A stretch of 64,000 bases of DNA from Tachypleus tridentatus (Eukaryota; Arthropoda; Merostomata; Xiphosura; Limulidae): positions 66,517,558 to 66,581,557 of the forward strand of contig NC_134825.1 in assembly GCF_004210375.1 (NCBI RefSeq), written 5' to 3'. How positions within the stretch are numbered: the first letter of the stretch is position 1; each line of letters starts with the position of its first letter. The notes below the pieces were generated by a model. It did no database searches, had not been told where the DNA came from, and saw only the letters and a list, made by a program, of their open reading frames with translations. Below, in pieces: positions 26,301 to 36,352 of the stretch. The position numbers and the translations under genes were made by a program.

Positions 26301-29300
26301 GATTATCAATAGGTTGTATTATAAGTATAGCAATATGTTAAAAATTATGCTCACGTGTGAAGCTACAGAGAGATAGAACACTGATGGCAAAGTATGGCAA
26401 CAAGATTAAATAACATGTAGATCGTAGCGCAACTTGCCGCGTTACAAGTTCAGTAATCGTCTCACGTTGTAGTGCAACGTGTCGCGTTACAAGCTCAGTA
26501 CTCGTCTTACGTTACAAGTTCAATAATCGTCTCACAAGTGTAAAAGATGAAATAGGACTTTATAAATGTATTATATACAAAATTCATTTTTTTACGCGTG
26601 GTTCAGTTTGTAGTGGCCAAAGAAAGTAAAGAAATCTCAAATTTAGAGTTAAGGAAAATAAAATATGGTATATAAATTTAAAGTAAATACCTCGGCGGAA
26701 CATCTGATAAGCACATATCATTTACAGATAAGAAAAGTGATAAAATTGGTTAACCAGATTGAGTTTGAGTGAAACTAAATATTAAAGAATTAGTAGAAAA
26801 TGGATGAAAAAACAAAATTAAATGTTTTGATCCAGGTGTAAAAATGAAGATTATAAATAAGTTGTGATGTTTTCTTTTCCGAGATGTTTTATATATTTAG
26901 TTCTACAGGTCGAGATGGCGTTGAGGATGTAATAATTTACAAATATATTGTTATATTTGTACACAAGCCAGTGTCTTGTTTGCAACTCTTACTTAAGTCT
27001 TCACTGTGGGCAATTTTAATAAAGAATACGAAAATTTTATGTTCTATGCAATTTTTTAAAAAGATATTTCAATCAATTCGTCTACCTTCTAACAGTGAGT
27101 GATGCCGTGACAAAGTAGATAGGCTTTAGTTTTAACCATAAATCCCACCTTAGAGGAATATTGGCTATATCGGGACAGCACGAGTGACATTCCGTCTCGT
27201 TTTCATATTTTAAATGTTTAGTCTAATTACATGAAATCTAATACACGTGTCTTGTGTTATTTAACACATAATTTGTTGTAGTATTTTAGGTTTCGAATTT
27301 TTGGAAATTTTTGTGAAGCGCTTTTTTTCATTCACACGCTGAAAATACTTTATTTTTATAGTTTGTTTCTAATTGTTGTTAGTTTAAAATATTGCAGATG
27401 TAGACAATAATTTTGCATTGAAAACTATTCGTTCTTTACATATCCATGTAAGGTACACCTAATAACAGTCTGCAAAATATGGTTTTCACTCTCATTCTTG
27501 AACAGCACATCACACATGTTCATACTGGAAAATAGATTGTTTTGTTTGTTTCGTTTCTGAATTTCGCGCAAAGCTACACGAGGGCTATCTGCGCTAGCCG
27601 AACCTAATTTAGCAAGGTAAGACTAGTGGAAGGCTGGTAGTCATCATCACCCACCGCCAACTCTTGGGCTACTCTTTTACCGACGAATAGTGGGATTGAT
27701 TGTCACTTTATAACGCCGACAACGGCTGAAAGGGCAAGCATGTTTGGTGCGACGGGAATTCGAACCTGCAACCCTCAGATTACGAGTCGAGTGTCTTAAC
27801 CACCTGTTCACGCCGGACCCGGAAAATAGATAGAAACAGCTGAAAATAGGGGATTTTACTGATCAGTAGGGGAGAGAAGCGCCTGACAACCCTTCCACCA
27901 AAACTTGTAAGTTGTTGTTCTTGTTGTTTTGGAAGGCTGTTCTCAGTTTTTATAAGTCAGAATTTAGCTTGCAACATGTCAACGTCTGCGCGCATGTTTT
28001 CATCTTTCGCAAACAAAATCACTAGGTGCGCATGCACGAAAGGCTGAGATTTCACGGTACCTTTCACCACCTAGTTGAAGTATTTCTTTTTGATGGTTCT
28101 TGAACTTTGAACCACGCATTCTATAATAATAATAATTATTAATACTTGTCAATATGCTATTCTAAGATTATCACAAGAACGTTTGACCTAGTAGTAGTAC
28201 GGTCGTTTTGGACGAGTCTAGTAAATTATTGAACTGAAACCTGCGAATAGTTAAACTGAACTTAAAAGCCAAGTACCTACTGATGAGATAATTTTTTTCC
28301 GGTTTTGTTGAGACATCGCTCTAATCATTATTAATTGGTATAAATACTAGTAGTGCACAACTTAGAAATTACTGGTGATTATAAAAGCAACGAATGCTAG
28401 TAGTAACACTAGATGAAAACAATGACACAGAATAAGAATTTTTTACGAGAAACTTGGACTAACAATCGTCTAACCTCTTCAACCTCTTGTTGCACTGTGA
28501 CCTTACAGTGTTACGAACTTGATGTTGTCGCTAAATCTATCGATGTTTGAGTTTCCCTAGCAACAAATTTAGCTACTTTTGGATTCCCTTATTTGGTGAG
28601 TTTTCAATATTAATATTCAGAGAAATAATTCGTCAACGCGTATAGTAATAAAAGTTTCTCACAAGCAGCCTGGGAAGGCATTATAATGTGACCACTATAC
28701 GCTTGTAAACGAGTAGCCAAATAACTGATGGCGGATGGTGATAACTAGATCTCTTTCCGCTGGTCTTTCACTAGCAAGTAGCCCTCGCGTAGCTTTTCGC
28801 AAATTCCAAAAACAAACAAGCAAACGATAATGCACATACAATTCGCTTTATTACGTTCTGCACACAACCCGAGACACGACTTGAGAAGATAAGCAGCACT
28901 TCGCTGTATATGTTGTATTTGCTTAAAGGCTGTTTCTGAAAGCATCGTGCGAAAAGTAGAGCGCGTCTTTTCTTATATTATATAATACACTGTTAGTGCT
29001 AGGAAACTAATATGAATAACAGCAGCCTGATCTAGTAACACAGCCATCTAGAGCAGAAGTCGTCATCATAAAACGAAGTATAGGTAATTAAGAGCCATCT
29101 AAATCCATATTTCATATATTATTATTTCGTCGTTTAAATTATTTGCTGAAATTAACTCGAAGTCCAGTTCACGTAACGATAACAAATCAGTTTGTTTCTT
29201 CCCTAATGTTTCAATGAGCTGCCTTCACGTGCACACTGTTGAAAGTTCTAGGCCTAAGGAAATACCGTGATGGTTGTAATACTACAACCAAAGTAAAAAC

Positions 29301-30298
29301 TTAATTTTTGCAATTCTACCACTAATTAATCGAGCAACTGAAAATTCGCGACAATTAGCTTTGATATAAATACTTTACTGAACTAAATTGACTCGTTTTG
29401 CAGATACTGGTATTTATATTCTCTCTCAAACACCATCTCCCCAAACATTTTAGATATTCTGTATCCAATTTAACTTCCTGCACTCTATAGCTAATATTCA
29501 AATCAAAACATTAAAAATATTACTTCCAACACAAAGAAGGAAAGCGTTAATGGGATGAGAACAATATTCATATTTAGATGTGTCCTTGAAATTATAGCAA
29601 ATATCGATTAGGATGCGGCTTAACTTACACTCTAAGATCATTTTAGCGTCAAGTAAATACGGCAATTTTATATTACTTTAGGAGTGCCTCCTTATTGTAA
29701 CAAAAATATCTTTAGCACTGTATAGATCTTTTACACTCTATTGAATTTTATAGAGATATTTTTAGCGATATGACACCTTTAGAAAGTTAATAGCACCACA
29801 GAATATTCAACAAAAACTAAAAACATTTACACTTAATATTGTGTAAGGTATCACGTCGAAAGTATTTTTCGGGTTATTGTAATTAATATATTTTTGATGC
29901 AGAAATGAAGCAAAATGTGTTTTAACCATGAAACATACGAACAAAACAATTAAAAATAACATTACAGCTAAGTAGTTTTATTCTTAAACTCGAGTTAGTA
30001 TTAATGAACTACGAGTAATCGTGGTAAATAAACAATTCTTAGATTGGGTTTAAATATTTACTCTTTAAAGTTTTTGACTTATACTGTTAGATTTCTGTAT
30101 AAAACACTATTTAAACAAAATATTTTATGATACTCACTTTTCAAACATTCCTTTATATTCTTTGATTTCTTTTCTTGAGAACTCCACAAATTCTTTGTAA
30201 GGATTAAACGAACAAACATGTTCATTTTTTGGACCAATAGTGTTTTCATTGATGGCCTGACGACGAGCTAGCATTTTTGCTAATTCGGGATCTGCCAT
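14229..30298 (-). CDS. EFHD2: EFHD2/swiprosin-1 family EF-hand protein (complete, 4 coding exons)
   Basis: Joining minus-strand exons 30298-30138, 17694-17547, 15740-15606 and 14360-14229 gives one open frame of 191 codons plus stop; all three introns are GT-AG and the phases agree (2, 0, 0). Order of domains: short N-terminus with FNPYKEF (about residues 31-37), two EF-hands (about 54-103), a linker with FLLIFRRARAG, a conserved LAEIDVDKVGVGGARTFFEA block, and a charged C-terminal helix rich in Glu/Arg. These are the hallmarks of swiprosin (EFHD1/EFHD2), a cytosolic calcium-binding, actin-bundling regulator at the cell cortex. It is somewhat shorter than human EFHD2 (240 aa), mainly because the low-complexity N-terminal extension is absent. 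Introns are full of SINEs, a mariner relic and a minisatellite. Arthropods usually have one EFHD2/Swip-1 gene, so EFHD1 versus EFHD2 is not separable here. Confidence 0.95.
14640..15290 (-). pseudogene. Mariner-type transposase relic in EFHD2 intron 3
   Basis: Minus-strand translation in shifting frames gives NINLSFGQVTIS (HTH region), YSGDMNLENELSRKA, then TCDVKWILYDNRKRSG and WLDAGESPRRVPKPPLH (around the first catalytic Asp), VMVTEWWSVEGIIHYSFL, and finally VNWHGPILL..DNAL just before the second catalytic region. The C-terminus with the third Asp is missing, and several stops and frameshifts are present. Terminal inverted repeats are not recognisable. Confidence 0.82.
15606..15740 (-). CDS. 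EFHD2: EFHD2 exon 3 (linker region)
   Basis: 135 nt, exactly 45 codons, phase 0 on both sides; acceptor TTTATAG, donor GTAAAA. Encodes FLLIFRRARAG, a less conserved stretch, then LAEIDVDKVGVGGARTFFEAQ. The last block is the conserved post-EF-hand segment of swiprosins, associated in the family with actin binding. A mariner relic lies in the intron immediately downstream. Confidence 0.94.
16009..16130 (-). repeat. SINE family 2b
   Basis: Minus orientation tRNA-like head ending CTAAAATCAGGGATTAGATT, then CAGCAGATAGCCCGATGTGG and a TTTGCTATAAGAAAG tail. In EFHD2 intron 2. Confidence 0.85.
16896..17193 (+). repeat. SINE family 1, full length with internal duplication
   Basis: 10-bp duplication CATTTCTAAG at 16886-16895 and 17194-17203. 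The GCGGTGGGTGATGA part of the body is duplicated. In EFHD2 intron 2. Confidence 0.95.
17547..17694 (-). CDS. EFHD2: EFHD2 exon 2 (EF-hand pair)
   Basis: 148 nt; acceptor TTCAAG and donor GTAAAG on the minus strand. It encodes FDVGGDSYIDFDDL (EF-hand 1), the signature MMEKLGSPQTHLALK between the hands, and DEDKDNRINFRE (EF-hand 2). EF-hand 2 has D1, D3, D5, N9 and E12, as expected for Ca2+ binding. EF-hand 1 has D1, G3, D5, S6, D9 and D12: Gly at position 3, Ser instead of Gly at position 6 and Asp instead of Glu at position 12, so its affinity may be altered. The first base completes the Lys codon begun in exon 1. Confidence 0.95.
18854..19130 (+). repeat. SINE family 1, full length
   Basis: Well-preserved head GACCCGGCATGGTCAAATGG and B box GGGTTCGAATTCC. 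Flanks TATCCATAAC and TACCCATAAC differ at one base. Confidence 0.95.
19821..20820. repeat. Minisatellite: 20 consecutive 50-bp units
   Basis: Unit starts TTCTTAACACTTCAATACAT and ends TTTGTTATCT. Twenty units of exactly 50 bp with no indels, 1000 bp in all, differing by scattered substitutions. Rare variants recur nine units apart (see findings). Lies in EFHD2 intron 1. Confidence 0.97.
20828..20878. repeat. 18-bp tandem repeat next to the minisatellite
   Basis: About three copies of TTTTCTTGATTTTTCTAT directly after the 50-bp array. Confidence 0.85.
21724..21785 (+). repeat. SINE family 2b tail fragment
   Basis: GGTGGACTCAGCAGATAGCC then GTTGCTATAAGAAAAACATA. Confidence 0.75.
22319..22588 (+). 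repeat. SINE family 1, full length
   Basis: Perfect 12-bp duplication CGTACAGTGACG at 22307-22318 and 22589-22600. Confidence 0.96.
23373..23640 (+). repeat. SINE family 1, full length
   Basis: Perfect 13-bp duplication ACATATGTCCAGC at 23360-23372 and 23641-23653; the head is close to the family consensus, implying a fairly young copy. Confidence 0.96.
23964..24062 (-). ncRNA. 99-bp hammerhead-ribozyme insertion (Penelope-LTR/retrozyme-like)
   Basis: On the minus strand: box I CTGACGA, stem GACC/GGTC closed by GAAGAA, box II GAAAC, then GTTGTTC (candidate GUU cleavage triplet), followed by the arm CTCAACCCAAACGAGCCG. This is the hammerhead core carried by Penelope-like element ends. One extra T lies between box I and the stem, so self-cleavage is uncertain. 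Flanked by a perfect 15-bp duplication ACAAACTGTCAACAA (23949-23963 and 24063-24077), so this short unit was inserted as such. Confidence 0.75.
24220..24426 (-). other. Unrecognised exon-like open frame in EFHD2 intron 1
   Basis: A minus-strand acceptor (AAACTATTTCAG) is followed directly by an open frame: DSMIKRWHVEEIEYSNVLTN, then LPDPLYGEDGVLRKV. Composition is protein-like and unlike the neighbouring repeat translations. No convincing donor and no family were recognised. It could be an alternative exon, a relic of a mobile element gene, or chance. Confidence 0.3.
24971..25168 (+). repeat. SINE family 3
   Basis: Head TTTGGGCCTGGCATGTCCAA; tail GACCCCAAACTAGTTGGTAT followed by AAATAAATAAATG. 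Shares its tail with the copy at 2725. Confidence 0.75.
25205..25612. repeat. Tandem array of ~46-bp units, two variant types
   Basis: About nine units built on ATGCCACATCATCTCCTATC followed by TAGCTTGTTCCCGAGGGTAT. A second type reads ATGCTATATCATCCCATTTT. The types alternate in places, suggesting two-unit duplications. Confidence 0.9.
25741..25862 (-). repeat. Diverged SINE family 2
   Basis: Tail TTTGTTTTTTGCAAAGCACA, then AAACTACACAATGGG, to the decayed tRNA-like head CAGACTTACCGCTAAACAAG. Confidence 0.75.
26419..26540. repeat. ~48-bp tandem repeat, about 2.5 units
   Basis: CGCGTTACAAGTTCAGTAAT recurs with changes (CGCGTTACAAGCTCAGTACT, then CGTTACAAGTTCAATAAT). Confidence 0.8.
27538..27820 (-). 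repeat. SINE family 1, full length
   Basis: Perfect 11-bp duplication GGAAAATAGAT at 27527-27537 and 27821-27831. Confidence 0.96.
28667..28825 (+). repeat. SINE family 1, head-truncated
   Basis: Body from AGCCTGGGAAGGCATTATAA to the tail CAAAAACAAACAAGCAAACG; partial internal deletion. Confidence 0.85.
30138..30298 (-). CDS. EFHD2: EFHD2 exon 1 (start codon, N-terminus)
   Basis: Begins at the ATG at 30298-30296 (MADPELAKMLARR...) and ends with FSRKEIKEYKGMFE plus two bases of a Lys codon before a GTGAGT donor. 161 nt, phase 2. FNPYKEFVEFSRK is the strongly conserved segment just before EF-hand 1 in the family. The longer upstream reading (from 30373) is not family-like and is probably 5' UTR; the ATG at 30298 matches the position of the family's second conserved block. 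Vertebrate-type Ala/Gly-rich N-terminal sequence is absent. Confidence 0.93.
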
Positions 30299-30478
30299 TT
30301 TGTGGTGTAAAAATTTAAACACAAAATAATATCTGTGATCAGCATGAAATAGTAATGTAAAATACTCATACATGAAAATCCTTTAAATTAATAGTTGTAG
30401 GATACCTCCCCCCAACTCACTTCCGACCATCGATCACGACAACTGGAAGACTAGTACGTCATGCCACAGTTCCTGGAG

Positions 30479-30485
30479 TTTTATA
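30479..30485 (-). promoter_or_regulatory. Candidate TATA box of EFHD2
   Basis: TATAAAA on the minus strand about 180 bp upstream of the EFHD2 start codon, with a CRE-like TGACGTA about 20 bp further downstream (plus positions 30455-30461). The position suits a transcription start near 30450, but no transcript evidence exists here and a 5' UTR intron cannot be excluded. Confidence 0.3.
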
Positions 30486-30547
30486 CTGGCTGTACGGTGT
30501 CTGAACCCATAATATGTCTGTTCAAGAAAGCGTCGTTTGGGCAAAGT

Positions 30548-30814
30548 TAGGTTTGTTTATAATTTCGCACAAAGCTACACGAGAGCTATCTGCGCTAGCT
30601 GTCCGTAATGTAGCAGTGAAAGACTAAAAAGAAGGCAGCTAGTCATCACTATTCACCGCTAAGTCTTAGGCTGCTCTTTTACCAACGATTAATCGTGGCA
30701 TTATATCGTACGTCACGGCTAAAAAGCCAAGCATGTTTATTGTGACAAGGATTCGAACCCGTGACCCTCAGATTAGAAGTTAAACACCCAAACAACCTAG
30801 CGATGTCAGGCCGT
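30548..30814 (-). repeat. SINE family 1, full length
   Basis: About 180 bp upstream of the EFHD2 coding start region. Flanks GTTTGGGCAAAG and GTTTGGGGAAAG form a 12-bp duplication with one mismatch. Confidence 0.93.
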
Positions 30815-31296
30815 TTGGGGAAAGACAGAAATATACTTCGATAGCTATAGTATTAGAAATTTCGTTTTGTTATATTATTAACTTCATATGTTATATTACA
30901 AGATGTGCAAGCACAAGGGTAAAAATTTTGTTTTTAAACATGGTCTTCATGAAATAATATATTCGAAATCTGTCATATGTATATATATATATACACTGAA
31001 AATTACGAAAAAATGTAAATTACATGTCGTTAACCCTATCGCCACAGTTATCTATTACTACGCATGATACAAAGTTTATTGTCAAAATTTGATTCAGTTA
31101 CTTTTTATGCTATACCAATTAGAATAGCATGTAATCTTATCAGCTAAGATTCCATATTTAAATAGTATACAAGTTTTAAGTTTTTAATTATACATGGCAA
31201 TATTTTTTAAAAATCCTAAATTTCACTTAGTGTGACACACGTGACAAATTTTCTTTTAGCATGTCATCAGCTCTATTTTATCCACCACCCTGGTGT

Positions 31297-31492
31297 GGTT
31301 TGTTTTGAATTTTGCATACAGTTACACAAAGGCTATCTGCGCTGGTCGTCCCTAATTTAGCAGTGAAAGACAAGAGGGAAGGAAGCTAGTCATCACCACC
31401 CACGCCATCTCTTGGGCTACTCTTTTACCAACGAATAGTGGGGTTGACCGTCACATTATAACCCCCCCACGGCTAAAAAGACGAACACTTTG
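31297..31492 (-). repeat. SINE family 1, head-truncated
   Basis: Tail GTGGTTTGTTTTGAATTTTG to the body ACGGCTAAAAAGACGAAC; the tRNA-like head is missing. Confidence 0.92.
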
Positions 31493-31574
31493 TGGAACTA
31501 TGATGTCATGACCGCCTAGCTATGTTTCCTTTATTTCCGAACGACCGGTTTAGATATTAACACTTTTACTGATA

Positions 31575-31620
31575 AGGAGAGAACAACGTTTCGACCTTCC
31601 TAGGTCATCTTCAAGCTAAG
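31575..31620 (-). ncRNA. Hammerhead-type core at the 3' end of the minus-strand Penelope copy
   Basis: GAAACGTTGTTC and a GACC/GGTC stem are intact. Box I reads TTGAAGA, losing the essential first C, so it is probably inactive. Confidence 0.6.
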
Positions 31621-31968
31621 AAAAAGAGAATTTGAATGTGACCGTTGACGGTCACATGCCTCATGGACGAGATTATAAACGTTTAGCGGGTTGCAGGGGG
31701 ATGTTAGGTTATTAATTAGTATACGTATAAAGGTATTCCTTTATATTGGTTTTAGTTACTGAACAAGTAGGGCTTCTTTGATTTTACGTTTCTTTATATT
31801 TGTTTCCAAACTTAATATCTGGGTGTCTTCTATGGTTATGTGGTGTTTATTTGACAATGTGTGAAGGTTTTTTTTTTGTGTCTGTGTTCTTTGAATATAG
31901 TTTCCATTTTTCTGGTTGTTTCTCCGATAAAGAAGTCGTGGTAGTTGTTGCATTGTATTTTATAAATT

Positions 31969-32095
31969 GTGTTTGTGTGTGTTTTTCTTACAGCAAAGCC
32001 ATATCAGACTATCTGCTGAGCCCACCAAGGGGAATCGAACCCGTGATCTTAGCGTTGTAAATCTGTAGACTTACCGCTGTACTAGCGGGTTGGAC
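31969..32095 (-). repeat. SINE (tRNA-Val-like head, family 2b) nested in Penelope GIY-YIG
   Basis: Interrupts the GIY-YIG reading frame. Flanked by a perfect 10-bp duplication TTTATAAATT at 31959-31968 and 32096-32105. Head contains a tRNA-like CGATTCCCC B-box segment; the tail is an AC-rich run. Confidence 0.85.
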
Positions 32096-34799
32096 TTTAT
32101 AAATTATGTTGGTGTTGTGTTTGTCAGTGTAATTTTTATATAGTATGGACTTTAGTTTCGTACCTGGTTTTTGAATAAATTTGGTGTTTACTGGAATGTT
32201 GTGTTTTGTTATAACTTTTTTCCAAATGTTGGTTATTTTTTCGCTGATGTCGGGAACATATGGAATGCAGCAGTATCAGGTTTTATAGTTTGTTGTATTT
32301 TGGGATTTATTGTTGTTGGTCTAGGTGTGTGCGTATAATTTTTTTCACGGTTTTTTGAGGAAATTTGTTGATGTTAATAAAGTGTTGTTTTATTTTGTTG
32401 ATTTCATCGTTAATTTTATCAGGTGAACATAATTTTGTGATTGTGTTTATTTGGTTTCTAAATATGTTGAGTTTTTTGTTTCGTTTCATGTGCTGAGTTC
32501 CAGGGGATGTATAACCCAGTATGGCTGATTTTTCTGTGGATTTCTGTTGTGTATCAGTTCTAGTAATTTTGAGATTAAGAAACGCTATTTGGTTAGTTGT
32601 TTTTTTTTCTGTTCACAGGTGAACTTAATCCTGGGGTGTGTCGAATTAATGCCAAAGAAAAAAACTAAGTGTGTGTTGTGTGGATGTGAATCCAGCAATT
32701 GTATCATCAACATACCTGTACCAGTTTAGTGGTGGATGTAAGGGTGAATTGATCGCCTGTGATTCAATCTGTGTCATAAAAATGTCGGATAGAACTGGTG
32801 ACACGAGATTCCTCATACTTAGGCCATTTATTTGTAGGTAGTTTTGGTTATTGAACACAAAGTTAGTTTTGGTGGTAGTGAATTCTATAAGGGTTGCTAA
32901 TTGGTTGCTGGGGATGTTTATCAATGGGTTGGGGTCTTGGATATAAAGTTTTAAAGCTATCTTGCAGGCTTCAGTTGTTGGGACTTCTGTGAAGAGGGAG
33001 ATTACATCAAAACTGGCCATCAAGGCTTTATGATTTAGTTGATTAAGAATATATTTAAAGTTCAAAGAGTCTTTGAAAAAGGAGCCGGCTGATGTTACAT
33101 GTTTAAAAAGTACCCACGCTATATATTTACCGATGTTTTAATTAACTGATTCGTAGGTCGACATTATGGGTCGTAATGGAAAATCAGGTATGCGAGGTTT
33201 GGGGGTGCGTGAGTCGATCTTTCGTAGGTAAGAATAAATGTTTCCTGTGATTTTATTGGGTTTTTCATTTGTAATAATATTTTGTTTAACTGGTTTTCAT
33301 GTGTTTTTGTTGAATTTGTGTTTAGTAGTTTAAATTTGTTTGTATCTGACAAGATGTTGTTCATTTTTTTTTTAATGTATTCATTTGTGTTCATTATAAC
33401 TATTGCATTGCCTTTATCTGCTTTTAGAATTTTGATGTTGTTGTCTTGTTTTAAGTTGTTTATAGAATTAATATCTTTCCATGTGAGGTTGTTTTTTATT
33501 TTTATTTTCTGTAAAATTATGTTGATGGTTTGGCGTGAAAATTCTTTGGCGTGAATACTGTAAATACGGTATTCATAGATATACAGTATCTTGTTTAAGA
33601 TACTATTTTGAGATGTTTTGGCGAAATAGATGTTTTAAATTTTACCTGGAAAGATAGGTCGTTGGTTGTCGAAGTTGCCTTCTTTGTAGTGGTGGTTGTT
33701 TTGTTGGTATTTTCGGTTTGTGCAGAATGAATCACTAGTCTTCTAGCGAAGTCTTCCATTTAGGCTTTCATTTCGATAAATGGGATATTTCTAGGTGTAA
33801 CTGAGAAGCTGAGTTCTTTGTTGAGCAGATTTATCTCTTCATTGTTTGATTGTCAGTTGAATCTGTTAATTATGAGGTTGTTTGATGGTTTGTCGTGTTG
33901 GCGTTTTTTTTGTTGTTGGCACCTTAGTTTATCTAGTTTTTTGTTGTGGTGGATCTTCTTTTCCCTGTCGTTCTTACTATTGATTTGATTAATGTTGCGT
34001 TGTACAAGTCCATAAATGCATTCAAGTGGGTTTCTCGTCATCAAGAATTTACTTTGTTTTATGGAAGTATTACGTAATCACCCATCATGGCACACTAATA
34101 GCACGTTATCTGGTGACACTTTGTAAAACTATAAAATAATTGCATCATCTACAATTTCCCTCACACTGAAACATCCGATCAGTGCGTGGATCTTTGGTAA
34201 TTTTTTCCTCAGTCTGGTTGAAACTCATCAGTGCGAAGTTACACATCTTAAAGATATCTAATGATATTTCCATGAAAATGATTTGCTTTCTTGCATTTTA
34301 AACTCATGGACATAAGTTCATATACGATGTGTCTTTATTGACATACAGATATATTTTTCTCAATATTACATATTAACTAACCTATATCATTGTCAAATCA
34401 CACGAGTCTAATTACTAATTAATCAATAATATTTTACAATGACAAATTAGCACCTACACTTAATTGACTGTTTATTCCGATTGTCACAACCTTACTATAG
34501 AAACTTAAACTTGCATTGGTAACTTTATTGTACGTTATAGCTCTCTCACAGCTTTCTTAAAAAAACGAACTCTTTGATCATCACCATACCAACTGGAGTA
34601 ATGTTAATAAAATTTATGACAGACGGAAATCAGCAAATCATAACGTAATTCACTGTCATGTTCATGTTTCGCGTTGTCGACTACAGATTATATGCACACA
34701 TACAATTCACTGTAAAATTAGGTCTAACGACAACAGAAACATTATTTCAATGCCATAACGTACCAATCATCCTAAGGTATTAATATTGCTTGATGGTAT

Positions 34800-35425
34800 T
34801 GTCACGTAGATGCAAAACTCACAATATCTAATATGTGTGAGTAAAATTAGTTCAATACCAAATACAGTAAAAACAGTACTATGTAAAAACTACACTGACA
34901 TTCATAAAATCAACACTATTTATAAAATACAATGCAAGAACTGCCACGACTTCTCTATCGGAAAAACAAGCAAAAAAAAAAAGGAAGCTATATTTAAAGA
35001 ACACAAGAAAAAACACATCTTCGCACGTTTTTAAACACTGCAAATTAAATAAGCACAATATATTCATAGAAAACACCCACATACTAAGTAGTGTAACAAA
35101 TACAAACAAACCAAGATCAAAGAAGCCCTACTAACACAAGAACTCAATCCAAAATTGAACCGATATAAAATAACACCTTTATACCTATACTAATTACTAA
35201 CCTAACATCCACCTGAACGTTCCCAACAATCTCGTATCCGTTTACACTCTCATTGCTAAGACATGTACCAGTAACCGTCAGTTGTAAGCTCCCTTTGTTA
35301 AACTGAATATGACCTAAAAAGGTCAAAACGTTGTTCAGTACATAATGTTAATTAAAATTTTAATACCCATACCAGCCGTCTTTAGAATACTTCTTTTTTA
35401 CTTCGAACGAGTTTCTCGTCATCAT
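34800..35425 (+). pseudogene. Penelope-like element 3' fragment, inverted relative to the copy at 31.6 kb
   Basis: Plus strand encodes LCKNYTDIHKINTIYKIQC then NCHDFSIGKTSKK, a GIY-YIG nuclease remnant, followed by a region ending IKEALLTQELNPKLN. Then comes a 3' end with a degenerate hammerhead box (GACC..GGTC stem at about 35311-35324) and terminal arm. The DNA is closely similar to the minus copy. The RT part is missing. The two copies point their 3' ends away from each other, an arrangement common for Penelope elements. Confidence 0.8.
35300..35340 (+). ncRNA. Degenerate hammerhead core of the plus-strand Penelope fragment
   Basis: CTGAATATGACCTAAAAAGG then TCAAAACGTTGTTC: box I G8 is T and box II GAAAC has become AAAAC (CpG to CpA). 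Stem GACC/GGTC is retained. Confidence 0.6.
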
Positions 35426-35813
35426 AAAATGTATGTTCTGTCATTCATATAGTCCATGTCAATTTATCACACCGTATTAGAACACAATTCTGTTTCTATA
35501 CTTCATTCAGACTATTATAGAGACATCGGACACGTAGATAAATCTTGCATTGATTGATACAAAAGTTATCTCGGCAACTTTCTAAAGGCAGATGTCCTGT
35601 CAGCGTTGGCCAATATTAAAATTCAGTGTTTAGAAATCAAGGATCGCAAGATGTTACAATTTTGTTAATTTGTCAGAATTCCTAACAATCGAAATTGACT
35701 ATCAAAGCTTTAGAACTTATCTAATCATATCAGTTGCCGTATCTCTACTTATTAATATTATATGTGGTGTCCGCTGCAAAAATGCAACAACTCACTAAGT
35801 GAATTCGGTAATT

Positions 35814-36094
35814 TGTTTGTTTGTTTGTTTTTGAATTTCGTACAAAGCCAGGCGAGGGCTATCTCCGCTAGCCGTCCCTAATATAGCAGTGTAAGACTAG
35901 AGGGAATGCAGCTAGTTATCACCACCCACCACCAACTCTTGCGTTACTCTTTTACCAACGAATAGTGGGATTGACCATAACATTATAACGCCCCCACGGC
36001 TGAAATGGAGAGCATGTTTGGTGCGACCGGGATTCGAACCCGCGACCCTCGGATTACGAGTCAAGTACCTTAACCACCTGGCCATGATAGGCCC
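35814..36094 (-). repeat. SINE family 1, full length
   Basis: Flanks AATTCGGTAATT (35802-35813) and AATTTGGTAATT (36095-36106), one mismatch. B box and head are well preserved. Confidence 0.95.
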
Positions 36095-36269
36095 AATTTG
36101 GTAATTATCACAAGACATCACACCATTGTCTCAATACCTGACGGTAGTTCAGAAAGAAAGGATGTCATTTCTTTCAGTAATTCTTTATCAACAAAGCAAC
36201 TACCTCTACCAGCTCTGTAGCCCAAAAAGAAAGAAATATTGTTTCCTTGTGATCAACTTACCATCGAAC

Positions 36270-36352
36270 CACTCGCCAAGCATTTAGTGTAGAATTAGAT
36301 GGGTAGCGCAGATAGCCCCAATGTAGTTTTGAACGAAATTCAAAAAACAAAC
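36270..36352 (+). repeat. SINE family 1 tail fragment
   Basis: GGGTAGCGCAGATAGCCCCA to GAAATTCAAAAAACAAAC. Confidence 0.8.

Larger units (their letters stand above)
17695..30137 (-). other. EFHD2: EFHD2 intron 1
   Basis: About 12.4 kb. Holds SINEs at 18854, 22319, 23373, 24971, 25741, 27538 and 28667, a 1-kb minisatellite at 19821, a tandem array at 25205, a 99-bp hammerhead insertion at 23964, and an unexplained exon-like frame at 24220-24426. The remainder (for example 20880-21720, 22601-23359, 28830-30130) shows no identifiable feature. Confidence 0.75.
31555..34044 (-). pseudogene. Penelope-like retroelement (decayed RT + GIY-YIG)
   Basis: Minus-strand pieces in family order: N-terminal segment (34044-33853, MMTRNPLECIYGL..; then INLLNKELSFSVTPRNIP), linker (33394-33164), reverse transcriptase core (33065-32646), thumb/linker (32489-32307) and GIY-YIG endonuclease (about 32110-31860, with FIGETTR), ending near 31745 with IKEALL. 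RT motif A is FDVISLFTEVP, motif B is GLSMRNLVSPVLSDIF and motif C is WYRYVDDT, so the catalytic YVDD pair is present. Stops and frameshifts break the frame, and a SINE is inserted in the GIY-YIG part. A hammerhead-type 3' end lies at 31580-31620. Dead copy of a Penelope-like element. Confidence 0.88.

Noticed and set aside
33282..33554. Plus-strand 90-codon membrane protein
   Set aside because: Complement of the Penelope-like element's coding region.
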